A DNA stretch of 64,000 nucleotides, taken from contig NZ_CP121252.1 in NCBI RefSeq assembly GCF_029637705.1, forward strand, positions 124,001 to 188,000, in the 5' to 3' direction. The position numbers and the translations under genes were made by a program. Positions 1-8,579 of the stretch are shown in pieces. This stretch comes from Citricoccus muralis. Lineage in GTDB: Bacteria > Actinomycetota > Actinomycetes > Actinomycetales > Micrococcaceae. The first letter of the stretch is position 1; the number at the start of each line of letters is the position of its first letter. The notes beneath the pieces are model-generated. The model did no database searches and was not told the origin of the DNA. It saw nothing but the letters and a program-made list of their open reading frames with translations.

Positions 1-968
1 AGCAGCGCCTGCGACATCAGCAGCACCACGGTTTCCGGGTCGCCCAGATCGATGTTGTTCTGCGCCACGTAGGCCACACCCACCAGGCCGGCGATGACGG
101 CCCCGGAGAGCGAGACGATCTGCCAGGTGATGCCGATGCGGCGGGCGGACTTGGCCTCGCGGGGGTGACGCAGCGCCATGAAGCGGACGATCACGTGCGG
201 CTGCCCGAGGTAGCCCAGGCCCCAGGCGAGTCCGGAGAGCACGCCGATGAGGGTGACCGAGGTGAGCCCGGTGCCGCCGAAGAAGTCGAAGTGGGCCGGT
301 TCCAGGCTGGAGATCAGGGTGTAGGCCTCGCCGGGGCCGCCCACCGCGATGACCGCGGCCACGGGGACGACGATCAGGGCGACGACCATCATCAGTCCCT
401 GCACGACGTCGGTGAGCGAGGCGCCGAGGAACCCACCGAACAGGGTGTAGGCCAGGGTCACCGCCGTCACCAGGAGCATGCCCCACACGTAGTCCCCACC
501 GAATGCGGATTCAAAGAACACGCCGCCGGCGACCATGCCGGAGGACACGTAGAGGGTGAAGAACACCAGGATGATGATGCTGGAGACGATGCGCAACGAC
601 CGGGAACGGTCGCGCAGCCGGTTCTCGAAGAAGCTCGGAATGGTGATCGAGTTCCGGGAGACCTCGGTGTAGGCGCGCAGACGCGGTGCGACGACGAGCC
701 AGTTGATGTAGGCACCCAGGGTCAGGCCGATGGCGATCCAGGCCTCGATGAGACCGGCAAGGTAGATGGCGCCGGGCAGGCCCATGATGAGCCATCCGGA
801 CATGTCGGAGGCGCCGGCGCTGAGTGCGGCGACCGCCGGGGGCAGGCCGCGGTTGCCGAGCATGTAGCCCTCGTGGCCGGTGGTGCGGCGGTAGGCGAGG
901 TAGCCGAGGAGGATCATGGCGGCGAAATACGCGCCGAGCGCGATGTAGAGCCAGAGTTGGTCGGACAT
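1..968 (-). CDS. putP: Sodium/proline symporter PutP (3' end cut by window)
   Basis: Minus-strand reading frame open to the window edge; it starts at ATG 968 (MSDQLWLYIALGAYF) and the C-terminal part lies outside. The translation is strongly hydrophobic, with successive membrane segments. It carries solute:sodium symporter signatures: a GHEGYMLGNRGLP-like stretch after the first helix, a SAGASDMSGWLMMGLPG stretch that matches the PutP sodium/proline site region, and a conserved RLRAYTE-like loop. Known role of the family: Na+-coupled proline uptake across the cytoplasmic membrane. The gene lies 123 bp downstream of putA on the same strand, so a put operon (putA then putP) is likely. The end of the gene cannot be described. 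Confidence 0.9.
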   Translation of the reverse strand, partial: MSDQLWLYIALGAYFAAMILLGYLAYRRTTGHEGYMLGNRGLPPAVAALSAGASDMSGWLIMGLPGAIYLAGLIEAWIAIGLTLGAYINWLVVAPRLRAYTEVSRNSITIPSFFENRLRDRSRSLRIVSSIIILVFFTLYVSSGMVAGGVFFESAFGGDYVWGMLLVTAVTLAYTLFGGFLGASLTDVVQGLMMVVALIVVPVAAVIAVGGPGEAYTLISSLEPAHFDFFGGTGLTSVTLIGVLSGLAWGLGYLGQPHVIVRFMALRHPREAKSARRIGITWQIVSLSGAVIAGLVGVAYVAQNNIDLGDPETVVLLMSQAL

Positions 969-1091
969 GGTGGTTCTCTCTTCAGTAGTTCCGCGTCACC
1001 GGTGGGTGCGCAGATGGATGGTGAGTGGTGATGAGATCCAGTACGAATAGGGTAGCGACTTGCGACGGCGCACGGTCAGAACGGCGCATGA

Positions 1092-4000
1092 TCAGATCAG
1101 CCCTTCCGACAGGCGGTGCAGGGTGCCGAACCGGTGCGCGGTGATGGAGACCGCTTGTTCCCGCAGGTGCGGCAGCATCTCGACCCGGCCCGCGGAGACG
1201 ACGTCGCCGGAGTAGACCGCGATGTCGGGCTTGCCGCCGGTGGCGGAGACGATGCGGGCGGTTTCTTCGGCGCGGGAGGTGCTGGACGCTCCCGATGCCG
1301 GAGTGGCCCCGGTGACCAGCCGGATGCGGGCGCCGGCCTCGGGTCCGCTGCGCTCAGCCAGGCGCTGCAGGTGCGCGGTCCACGCGGCGTCGTCTTCCAC
1401 GGTGACCGTGACCCCGGCGTGCGCGAGGGCGGCAGTGAGGGCCGCGGGGAGCTCGACGGCGGTACTCACGGTGGGGGCGGACTCCGCGGCGAGCCCGGCG
1501 GCGATCACCCGGACGCTGTGGTGCAGCGCCGCATCGGCGGCCAGGCGCACGACAACGGGGACCGGGCGGTAGCGCAACAGGTTGCGCTCGAACACCAGCT
1601 GGGAGGCGTCACGGGCCACCCCGAACTCCTCGGCCCAGGCGCGGGCGTCGGTGGCCAGTGCCGAGCGCAGCCACGCGGCGTCGTCGTCGTCGATCTCTGG
1701 CGTCTGCTCGACGGCGCGCAGCAGGCCAGCCACCGCGGGACGCACCTCCGGGGTGGAATCCGAGCCTGCGGGAGCTTCGTTCACCGGAGCGTCGGTCCAG
1801 GTGCCGAGGCCGTGCAGATAGTTCGGGCCGCCGGCTTTGGTGCCAGGACCGATAGCGGAGCGCTTCCAGCCCCCGAACGACTGCCGACGCACGATCGCCC
1901 CGGTGATCCCGCGGTTCACGTACAGGTTGCCGGCCTGTACGGTGTCCAGCCAGGTGGCCAGCTCATCGCGGTCCAGGGAGTGCAGCCCGGAGGTCAGGCC
2001 GTAGTCGATCTCGTTGACCATCTCGATGGCTTCCTCGAGGGTGTCCGCGGTCATCACACCCAGAATCGGGCCGAAGTACTCGGTGAGGTGGTACTCGGAG
2101 CCGCGGCGCACCCCGGAGCGCAGCCCCGGCGTCCACTGCGTGATCTCGCCGTGGCGGTCGCGCGCCAGCGGGTGATCGGACGGTACCGGTTCGGGCTTCA
2201 GCACCCACGTCTCGCCCTCGCCCAGGGTGGTAAGCCCGCGCAGCAGCTTGCCCGACGGCGCGTTAATGACGGGGCCCATCTGGGTCTCGAGGTCGTCGGG
2301 GGTGCCCACGGTGAGGGAGCGCACGCCGTCGATGAGCTGGCGGCGGAACCGCTCCGAGGTGGCCACCGAGCCGACCAGGATCACCAGGGAGGCGGCGGAG
2401 CATTTCTGCCCGGCGTGCCCGAACGCAGACTGCACCACGTCGCGGGCGGCCAAGTCCAGGTCGGCGTTGGGGGTGACGATGATGGCGTTCTTCCCGGAGG
2501 TTTCGGCCAGAATCGGGGCGTCGGGCCGGAACTCGCGGAACGTCGCGGCGGTGTCGTAGGACCCGGTAAGGATGATCCGGTCCACGCGTTCATCGGCGAT
2601 CAGGGCGCTGCCCAGGGCTCGCTCGTCGAACTGCACGAACTGCAGCACCTCGCGCGGCACCCCGGCGTCCCACAGCGCTTCCACCATGACGGCGGCGGAG
2701 CGGGCCGAGGCGGCAGCGGGCTTGATGACGACGGCGGACCCGGCGGCCAGCGCGGAGAGCACGCCCCCGGCCGGAATGGCCACCGGGAAGTTCCACGGCG
2801 GGATCACCGCGACCAGCCGCGACGGACGATATTCGGCCCCCTCGACCTGACTCAGCTGTTGGCCGAGCATGGCGTAGTAGTTCGCAAAATCGATCGCCTC
2901 GGAGACTTCCGGATCGCCCTGGTCCAGGGTTTTGCCGCATTCGGAGCCCATCACCTCGAGCAGGTCCGCACGGCGGGCTTCCAGGCGCTCGCCGGCGCGG
3001 TAGAGGATTTCCGCACGCTCATCGGCGCTCAGCGACTGCCAGGAGTCGGCGGCGGCGACACCGCGCTCGACGATCTCGTTCAGCCCGGCCTCATCCGGCA
3101 CCCGGGAGGATTCCACCAGCTCGGTGCCCAGGGTGGAGCCGACCATGCGCGCTGCAATGTCAGCACCCCAGGCGCGGTTGCCGGGCAGATCCGGGTCGGT
3201 GTCGGGGGTGTTCTCGAACTCCCCGGCCCGGCCGGCTTCCACCCGCTGCTGCACGCGGGCCTCGACGTCGTCGTCGCTCAGCTGGGCCGCACCGGCGGTG
3301 GTGGTGCGTCGATCTTGGCCTCGGGCCGGGGCCGGCACCCGGTAGGACTCCACGGTGCCGTCGCCGGTGATGGTCTCCAGCTTGGCCAGCGAATCCAGGA
3401 AGCGCTGCTTCTCACGCTCGAACAGCTCGGGGGTGTCGGTGAGCTGGAACAGCGCCGACATGAAGTTCTCCTGGCTCGCGCCCTCCTCCAACCGCCGGAT
3501 CAGATACGCGATGGCGACGTCGAACTCCTGCGGGTGCACCACCGGGGTGTAGAGCAGCAGCGAGCCGACGTCCTTCTTCACGGCTTCGGCTTGACCGGTG
3601 GCCATGCCCAGCAGCATCTCGAACTCGATGCCCTCGGTGGCGCCGCGCGCCTGGGCGAGCAACCACGCCAGCGCGACGTCGAAGAGGTTGTGTCCGGCCA
3701 CACCCACCCGCACATTCTGCGTGCGCTGCGGGGTGAGCGCGTAATCGAGCACCGCCTTGTAGTTGGTGTCGGAATCCTGCTTGGAGCCCCAGGTCGCCAC
3801 CGGCCAGCCGTGCAGGGCGGCGTCGACCTGCTCCATCGGCAGATTCGCGCCCTTCACCACGCGCACCTTGATCGGCGCGCCACCCCGGGCCACGCGCGCC
3901 GCCGACCATGCTTGGAGGTCCATCATCACGCCCAGGGCGTCAGGCAGGTAGGTCTGCAGCACGATGCCGGCCTGCAGGTGCAGGAATTCAGGGCGCTCCA

Positions 4001-4727
4001 GAATCCGCTTAAACACCGCGACGGTGAGGTCAAGGTCCTTGTATTCCTCCATGTCCAGGTTGATGAACTTGTGCGGGGAGGCTTCCGCGGCGCGGGCGTA
4101 CAGCGGCACCAGGTGCTCCTCGATGTGGTCCACCGCCTGATCAAAGCTCCAGTGGTTGTGCGGGGCCACCGTGGAAGACACCTTGATGGAGACGTAGTCG
4201 ACGTCGTCGCGCGCGAGCAGCCGGTGGGTGCCCTCGAGCCGGCGGGCGGCTTCGTCCTCACCCAGGATGTACTCGCCGAGCAGGTTGATGTTGAGCCGGA
4301 CGTCGTCGCTGCGCAGCTTCGCGATGGCGGGACCGAGTTTCTTGTCGGAGGCGTCGATGATGAGGTGGCTGACCATCTGGCGTAGCACGCGACGGGCGGT
4401 GGGGACCACGACGCCGGGCAGGGTGGAGGCCAGGGTGCCGCCGAGGCTGATGGCGCCGCGCATCGGGGCCGGCAGGAAGCTGGGGGTCAGCGGGACAATC
4501 TCCTGCAGTTTCTTGGCCGCGGCCCGGTGGTCTTCGGGGCGCACCACGCCGTCGACGAAGCCGACCGTGAAGTCCAGTCCGTTCGGGTCGCTGAGCACTC
4601 CGGCCAACCGCTCGGCCGAGGGGTCCGCGGGGTACTCTTCGGCCTCGGCCAGCCAGCGGTGCACCAGGGCGATGGCGTCGGCGGCCAGGTCCTGGGGGCG
4701 AACGTCGGGTGATGCGGGGGTGTTCAC
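1092..4727 (-). CDS. putA: Bifunctional proline dehydrogenase / L-glutamate gamma-semialdehyde dehydrogenase PutA
   Basis: 1,211 residues from a GTG start (MNTPASPDV). Residues about 130-450 form the FAD-dependent proline dehydrogenase barrel (DYVSIKVSS near 177, NLDMEEYKD near 223, VRVVKGAN near 288, an EFEMLLGM motif near 368). Residues about 530-1010 form the NAD-dependent aldehyde dehydrogenase: IPPWNFPVAIP near 642, glutamate in LAETSGKN near 742 and catalytic cysteine in GQKCSA near 776. About 170 further C-terminal residues match the extension seen in long PutA proteins. No N-terminal ribbon-helix-helix DNA-binding domain is visible, so this PutA should not be its own repressor. The product oxidises proline to glutamate. 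Regulation is inferred to involve the divergent LysR gene. Confidence 0.95.
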   Translation of the reverse strand: MNTPASPDVRPQDLAADAIALVHRWLAEAEEYPADPSAERLAGVLSDPNGLDFTVGFVDGVVRPEDHRAAAKKLQEIVPLTPSFLPAPMRGAISLGGTLASTLPGVVVPTARRVLRQMVSHLIIDASDKKLGPAIAKLRSDDVRLNINLLGEYILGEDEAARRLEGTHRLLARDDVDYVSIKVSSTVAPHNHWSFDQAVDHIEEHLVPLYARAAEASPHKFINLDMEEYKDLDLTVAVFKRILERPEFLHLQAGIVLQTYLPDALGVMMDLQAWSAARVARGGAPIKVRVVKGANLPMEQVDAALHGWPVATWGSKQDSDTNYKAVLDYALTPQRTQNVRVGVAGHNLFDVALAWLLAQARGATEGIEFEMLLGMATGQAEAVKKDVGSLLLYTPVVHPQEFDVAIAYLIRRLEEGASQENFMSALFQLTDTPELFEREKQRFLDSLAKLETITGDGTVESYRVPAPARGQDRRTTTAGAAQLSDDDVEARVQQRVEAGRAGEFENTPDTDPDLPGNRAWGADIAARMVGSTLGTELVESSRVPDEAGLNEIVERGVAAADSWQSLSADERAEILYRAGERLEARRADLLEVMGSECGKTLDQGDPEVSEAIDFANYYAMLGQQLSQVEGAEYRPSRLVAVIPPWNFPVAIPAGGVLSALAAGSAVVIKPAAASARSAAVMVEALWDAGVPREVLQFVQFDERALGSALIADERVDRIILTGSYDTAATFREFRPDAPILAETSGKNAIIVTPNADLDLAARDVVQSAFGHAGQKCSAASLVILVGSVATSERFRRQLIDGVRSLTVGTPDDLETQMGPVINAPSGKLLRGLTTLGEGETWVLKPEPVPSDHPLARDRHGEITQWTPGLRSGVRRGSEYHLTEYFGPILGVMTADTLEEAIEMVNEIDYGLTSGLHSLDRDELATWLDTVQAGNLYVNRGITGAIVRRQSFGGWKRSAIGPGTKAGGPNYLHGLGTWTDAPVNEAPAGSDSTPEVRPAVAGLLRAVEQTPEIDDDDAAWLRSALATDARAWAEEFGVARDASQLVFERNLLRYRPVPVVVRLAADAALHHSVRVIAAGLAAESAPTVSTAVELPAALTAALAHAGVTVTVEDDAAWTAHLQRLAERSGPEAGARIRLVTGATPASGASSTSRAEETARIVSATGGKPDIAVYSGDVVSAGRVEMLPHLREQAVSITAHRFGTLHRLSEGLI

Positions 4728-4800
4728 TGTGGCGGGTCTCCGTCTCTGGTGGTGCCTGTGCGGTGGATCACTACTTCAGCCAGTGTGGGCGCCATCCACC

Positions 4801-4844
4801 ATGAAGTAAAGCAATTGTTTGTGGTGAGTATCATGAAGAAAAAC
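4801..4844. promoter_or_regulatory. putA/lysR divergent promoter region with direct repeat
   Basis: The 158-bp gap between the divergent putA and LysR starts holds an AT-richer core. ATGAAGTAAAGC at 4801 and ATGAAGAAAAAC at 4833 form a direct repeat 32 bp apart, about three helical turns, with CAATTG between them. This is where a LysR protein controlling putA would be expected to bind; the binding itself is inference. Confidence 0.3.
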
Positions 4845-4885
4845 CGGATGATCTACGACGACGGACGCCGAGCCGAGGAGCCGCC

Positions 4886-5815
4886 ATGCTGGACCTGAAA
4901 CGCCTGCGCCTGCTGTGGGAGCTGCACCATCGCGGCACCGTGGCGGCGGTGGCGAAGGCGCTGAGCTACAGCCCCTCGGCGGTGTCGCAGCAGCTGGCGG
5001 TGCTGGAGAAGGAGGCCGGGGTGCCGCTGATGCGGCGCACCGGACGCACCCTTACCCTGACGGCGGCGGGCGAGGCGCTGGTGGGCGAGACCGAGCAGCT
5101 GCTGGCCGGGCTGGAGCGCGCCGAATCGGCCCTGCATCGGGCCCGGGATGTGGTGGGTGGCACCCTGCGCGTGGCGGCGTTCCAGACGGCGATGATCGCC
5201 CTGATGCCGGGTGCGCTGCGGCGGTTGCGGCGCGATCATCCGGAGCTGCGGGTGGAAGCGGTGCACTACGAACCGGGGGAGGCGCTGCAGGAAACGTGGG
5301 GGCGCGGGTTCGACGTCGTCGTCGCCGAGCAGTACCCGGGGCATTCCACTGAGCATTTTCCGGGGTTGGAGCGGCAGCTGCTGCTCAGCGACCCGATCCG
5401 GTTGGCGGTGCCCCCGCGCGGGGTGGGGGATGCTGCGTTCGACGACGCCGAGCGGCTGGAGGATCTGCGTGAGCTGCCGTGGGTGATGGAGCCGCAGGGG
5501 GCGGCCACCCGGCATTGGGCGGAACAGGCGTGCCGGCTGGCCGGATTTGAGCCCGATGTCCGCTATGAAACGGCGGATCTGCGCACCCACATCCGGTTCA
5601 TCGAGACCGGGAATGCGGTGTCCCTGCTGCCGGGGCTGCTGCACCAGGGGGTGGCCGGTCGCGTGCGGCTGATCGAGCTGGACGGGGAGCCGCGCCGCAC
5701 CACTTTCACCGCGGCCCGGGCCTCGCACAGTGCCCACCCCGCGGTGGAAGCCGTGCGCGCCGCCCTGGCTGTTGAAGCCGCCGAACTCAGCCCGGAGCTC
5801 GGATCCGCTCAGTGA
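4886..5815 (+). CDS. LysR family transcriptional regulator, divergent from putA
   Basis: 309 residues; ATG 4886 is preceded by GAGGAG at a good distance. Residues 1-60 form the winged HTH (LDLKRLRLLWELHHRGTVAAV, then SYSPSAVSQQLAVLEKE), and about 90-300 form the LysR effector-binding domain. It is transcribed away from putA with 158 bp between, the usual arrangement for a LysR regulator of the divergent operon, so control of proline use is inferred. The effector is unknown. Its 3' end overlaps the 3' end of the convergent mogA by 7 bp. Confidence 0.85.
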   Translation: MLDLKRLRLLWELHHRGTVAAVAKALSYSPSAVSQQLAVLEKEAGVPLMRRTGRTLTLTAAGEALVGETEQLLAGLERAESALHRARDVVGGTLRVAAFQTAMIALMPGALRRLRRDHPELRVEAVHYEPGEALQETWGRGFDVVVAEQYPGHSTEHFPGLERQLLLSDPIRLAVPPRGVGDAAFDDAERLEDLRELPWVMEPQGAATRHWAEQACRLAGFEPDVRYETADLRTHIRFIETGNAVSLLPGLLHQGVAGRVRLIELDGEPRRTTFTAARASHSAHPAVEAVRAALAVEAAELSPELGSAQ

Positions 5816-6330
5816 TCCCCGCCGGCGCGCTGGGCGAGCAGGTGGGGCAGCAGCGGGTCGAGGACGGCAAGGCCGTCGCGGACCCCGGACGGTGAGCCGG
5901 GCAGGGTGATCACGAAGGTGCTGCCAACGAATCCGGCGACGCCTCGGGTGAGCGCGGCCATCGGGGTGGTCGCGGTGCCGCGGGCCCGGATCTGCTCGAT
6001 GATCCCGGGGAGGGTGACGTCCAGCAGCGGAGTGACCTGCTCCGGGGTCTGATCAGTGGGGGAGACTCCGGTGCCCCCGGTGGTGATGACGACCCGGGCG
6101 CCGTCGTCGAGTGCCTGTCGGAGGGCCTGGCCCACGGGTGCGCCGTCGGGAACCACCGTGGGCTGGTCCGGGACGGTGCGGAATCCGCGCTCGTGCAGCC
6201 AGGCGCGGATGACCGGACCAGTGGCGTCCTCGGCGGTGCCGGCGGCCGCGCGGGTGGAGGCGACGATGACGGCCGCTCGTGGTTGACCTGGCTCACTCTG
6301 CGGAGTGCCGGGGGCGTCGTCGTGGGTCAT
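5809..6330 (-). CDS. mogA: Molybdopterin adenylyltransferase (MogA/MoaB family)
   Basis: 173 residues. The family glycine-rich motif [17 protein letters not shown] lies near residues 84-100 and a PGSPSGVRD stretch near 145. The family binds molybdopterin and activates it with ATP to give adenylyl-molybdopterin, the substrate of MoeA. It is the last gene of a minus-strand run moaD-moeA-moaC-mogA, and its ATG overlaps the moaC stop by 4 bp (ATGA), so translation is probably coupled. About 20 N-terminal residues are low-complexity and poorly conserved, so a later start is possible. Confidence 0.9.
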   Translation of the reverse strand: MTHDDAPGTPQSEPGQPRAAVIVASTRAAAGTAEDATGPVIRAWLHERGFRTVPDQPTVVPDGAPVGQALRQALDDGARVVITTGGTGVSPTDQTPEQVTPLLDVTLPGIIEQIRARGTATTPMAALTRGVAGFVGSTFVITLPGSPSGVRDGLAVLDPLLPHLLAQRAGGDH

Positions 6331-6869
6331 TCGACCGACCAGTCGCCGGATTTGCCGCCGGATTTGGCGAGCACGCGGGTGTCGGTGATGACGGCGTGTT
6401 TATCCACGGCTTTGATCATGTCGTAGAGGGTGAGCGCGGCGACCGAGGCGGCGGTGAGGGCTTCCATTTCGACGCCGGTGGGGCCCTTGGTGGTGACGGT
6501 AGCGAGGATGCGGACGCTGGCGGTGCCGGAATCGGCGTCGTCGTGGATGTTTTCAGGGTCGGTGTCGAAGTCGATGGCGAGTTTGCTCAGCGGCAGCGGG
6601 TGGCACAGGGGGATGAGGTCGGAAGTGCGCTTGGCGGCCATGATGCCGGCGATACGGGCGGTGCCGAGGGCCTCGCCCTTGGGGAGGTCGCCGGAGCCGA
6701 TGAGCGCGACGACCTCGGGCGTGGTGGTGAGGACGGCTTGGGCGCGGGCCGTGCGCTGGGTGACGGGCTTGTGGGTGACGTCGACCATGTGGGCGCTGCC
6801 ATCGGTGCGGAGGTGGGTGAGTCGTGCGGGCTGATCTGGCTGGATGGGGGTGTCAGCGGGTTCAGTCAT
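6327..6869 (-). CDS. moaC: Cyclic pyranopterin monophosphate synthase MoaC
   Basis: 180 residues with the full MoaC signature: [14 protein letters not shown] near 28, [19 protein letters not shown] near 64, IPLCHPLPL near 86, [11 protein letters not shown] near 132 and MIKAVDK near 150, where the lysine is catalytic in the family. MoaC converts 3',8-cyclo-7,8-dihydro-GTP, made by MoaA, to cyclic pyranopterin monophosphate. Start ATG 6869 overlaps the moeA stop in an 8-bp ATGACTGA and the stop overlaps mogA, so the four genes form one tightly packed operon. Confidence 0.95.
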   Translation of the reverse strand: MTEPADTPIQPDQPARLTHLRTDGSAHMVDVTHKPVTQRTARAQAVLTTTPEVVALIGSGDLPKGEALGTARIAGIMAAKRTSDLIPLCHPLPLSKLAIDFDTDPENIHDDADSGTASVRILATVTTKGPTGVEMEALTAASVAALTLYDMIKAVDKHAVITDTRVLAKSGGKSGDWSVE

Positions 6870-8214
6870 GGAGGCTCCAGGTGGTCACGGGGGTTCCGGC
6901 GGGCAGGTGGCTGACGCCGAGCGGGATCTCGGCGATGAGGTCGGCGGTGGCGAGGTTGTGCAGCAGGTGCGAACCCGGGGGGAGGCAGGTGACGGTGCCG
7001 TCGGTTTCGAGGACGGCGCGGCGCAGCTGCAGCTGGTGTTCCGGGGAGTCGACGTCGGTGGCGAGTGGGCGTTGGACGGTGGTGCGGCGGGCGGGGCGGC
7101 CAGCGAGTTCGCGCAGGGTGGGGACGAGGAAGAGCAGGGCGGAGAGCAGGGTGGAGACCGGGTTGCCGGGGAAGCACAGGGCGGGCAGGGTACTGGCGCC
7201 GGGTGCGCCGGTGTGGTGGGGAAGCTGGAGCGCGCCGAGTCCCTGGGGGCCGCCGGGTTGCAGGGCGATGGAGGCGAAACGGGCGCCGAGCGGTTGGAAG
7301 GTGTCGCGGACGACCTCGAAAGCGCCGGCGCTGATGCCGCCGGAGGTGACGACGAGATCGGGTGCGGTGTGCTCGATGACCAGGGCGAGCAGGGCCGCGG
7401 GGTCGTCGGGGCAGCGGGCGAGGGTGACCTCCGCGCCGGCGTCGCGCAGCAGGTGCACGAGCATGGGTCCGTTGGCATCGTGGATGCGCCCGGGAGCGAG
7501 TGCGGTGATGTCCGGGGTATCGGGGGCGAGCTCGTCGCCGGTGGTGCACACCAGGATGCGCATCCGCGGACGGACCGGGACGGTGGTGATTCCGGAGGCG
7601 GCCAGCGCGCCGAGGTGCGCGGGGGACAGGCGGGTACCGGCGTCGAAGAGCACCTGACCTGCGCGGATATCGGTGCCGCGGCGTCGGATGAAGGCGCCCG
7701 GCTCCGGGGTCTTGGTGATGCCGATCTGGGCGGTATGGGCGGGTTCGGGTGCGGCGCCGGTGCCTTCCGTGCCTTCGGGCGATGGCGGCGCCTGGGTGTG
7801 CCGGGTCAGCGCGGGAAACCGGCCCGTCGTCGTGGCTTCCACGGGGACCACCGCGTCGGCCCCGGCCGGGATGGGCGCGCCGGTCATCACCGGGGAGGCG
7901 GTGCCCGGAATATGCGTAGCCGGGGGGTCGCCGGCGGCGGTGGCCAGGCCGAGTGGAAGGCTGGGAGCGTTCAGTGATGGGAAAAGGCTCGTCAGATCCG
8001 CAACCCGCACGGCGTACCCGTCCATCTGCGAGTTGTCGAAGGGCGGCAGATCGGCGGGTGCGGTGATGCTGCGCGCGCAGACTCGCCCGGCGGCGGCGTC
8101 GAGCGGGATCAGCTCGGGTTCGGCTGCGTGCAACCGTGTCACGACGGGCGCGAGCAGCGCGGTGACCTCGGCAAGGTGGTCCTCGACGGTGCGGAGTTCA
8201 GTCACCGTGCTCAT
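6862..8214 (-). CDS. moeA: Molybdopterin molybdenumtransferase MoeA (first copy)
   Basis: 450 residues. MoeA signatures in order: [12 protein letters not shown] near residue 55, [17 protein letters not shown] near 108, an [11 protein letters not shown] stretch near 176, [16 protein letters not shown] near 288 and [15 protein letters not shown] near 350. MoeA inserts molybdate into adenylylated molybdopterin. Insert regions rich in Pro/Thr/Ala (about 130-165) are longer than usual. It sits between moaD (ATGA overlap) and moaC. A second moeA lies at 22,884-24,161 in the mobA cluster, so the window encodes two paralogues, possibly with different clients or regulation. Confidence 0.95.
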   Translation of the reverse strand: MSTVTELRTVEDHLAEVTALLAPVVTRLHAAEPELIPLDAAAGRVCARSITAPADLPPFDNSQMDGYAVRVADLTSLFPSLNAPSLPLGLATAAGDPPATHIPGTASPVMTGAPIPAGADAVVPVEATTTGRFPALTRHTQAPPSPEGTEGTGAAPEPAHTAQIGITKTPEPGAFIRRRGTDIRAGQVLFDAGTRLSPAHLGALAASGITTVPVRPRMRILVCTTGDELAPDTPDITALAPGRIHDANGPMLVHLLRDAGAEVTLARCPDDPAALLALVIEHTAPDLVVTSGGISAGAFEVVRDTFQPLGARFASIALQPGGPQGLGALQLPHHTGAPGASTLPALCFPGNPVSTLLSALLFLVPTLRELAGRPARRTTVQRPLATDVDSPEHQLQLRRAVLETDGTVTCLPPGSHLLHNLATADLIAEIPLGVSHLPAGTPVTTWSLHD

Positions 8215-8546
8215 CCGCCGGCGAACGGGGGCAACACGTCTACGGTCAGCGGCGTCCCGGAGGTCTCGTCAGCGGCGTCGGCGTCACCCCGATCGGCGCC
8301 GGTCAGCGCGCCCCGATCACGCCGCACCACGCCGTCCACCAGGAACGATCCGCTGCGCAACACCTTCGCCATGGGATCGCCATACCGCTCGGTGAGCTCG
8401 GCGCGCAGCGCGGCCAGGGTGGGCTCGCCCAGCTCCAGGCGCTCCTGCGTCGTACCTGCAGCGTCGGCGGCGGCGGCGAAATAGCGCACGGTGAGCGCGG
8501 TCCTCGCCGGTGCGGTCGGGGGAGTCTCAGCGGTGCGGGGTGCCAT
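8211..8546 (-). CDS. moaD: Molybdopterin synthase sulfur-carrier subunit MoaD
   Basis: About 111 residues, ubiquitin-like, ending in the diagnostic Gly-Gly tail (LPPFAGG) that MoeB adenylates and that carries the thiocarboxylate used by MoaE. LTVRYFAAAADAAG near the start is the usual first strand. The reading frame also allows a GTG at 8552. ATG 8546 is preferred because a TAGCAT -10-like hexamer ends 6 nt upstream, giving a leaderless transcript, and no ribosome binding site is visible for either start. The protein is longer than typical MoaD (about 80) because of an acidic loop at residues 75-95. The ATGA overlap with moeA indicates coupling. Confidence 0.9.
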   Translation of the reverse strand: MAPRTAETPPTAPARTALTVRYFAAAADAAGTTQERLELGEPTLAALRAELTERYGDPMAKVLRSGSFLVDGVVRRDRGALTGADRGDADAADETSGTPLTVDVLPPFAGG

Positions 8547-8579
8547 AGTCACATGCTAGCCCGCCCGTAGAATGGCCGC
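8547..8579. promoter_or_regulatory. 33-bp divergent moaD/moeB promoter, probably leaderless on both sides
   Basis: Only 33 bp separate the two ATG codons. TAGAAT at 8568-8573 is followed by 6 nt and then the moeB ATG. On the other strand TAGCAT (8558-8553) is followed by 6 nt and then the moaD ATG. This spacing is what leaderless mRNAs, common in actinobacteria, require, and neither gene has a Shine-Dalgarno. The -35 elements would lie inside the opposite genes and are weak by eye. Confidence 0.4.

Noticed and set aside
1116-4385. 1,089-codon open frame on the plus strand opposite putA
   Set aside because: Gly/Arg/His-rich antisense translation of a high-GC gene; the minus strand is unmistakably PutA.
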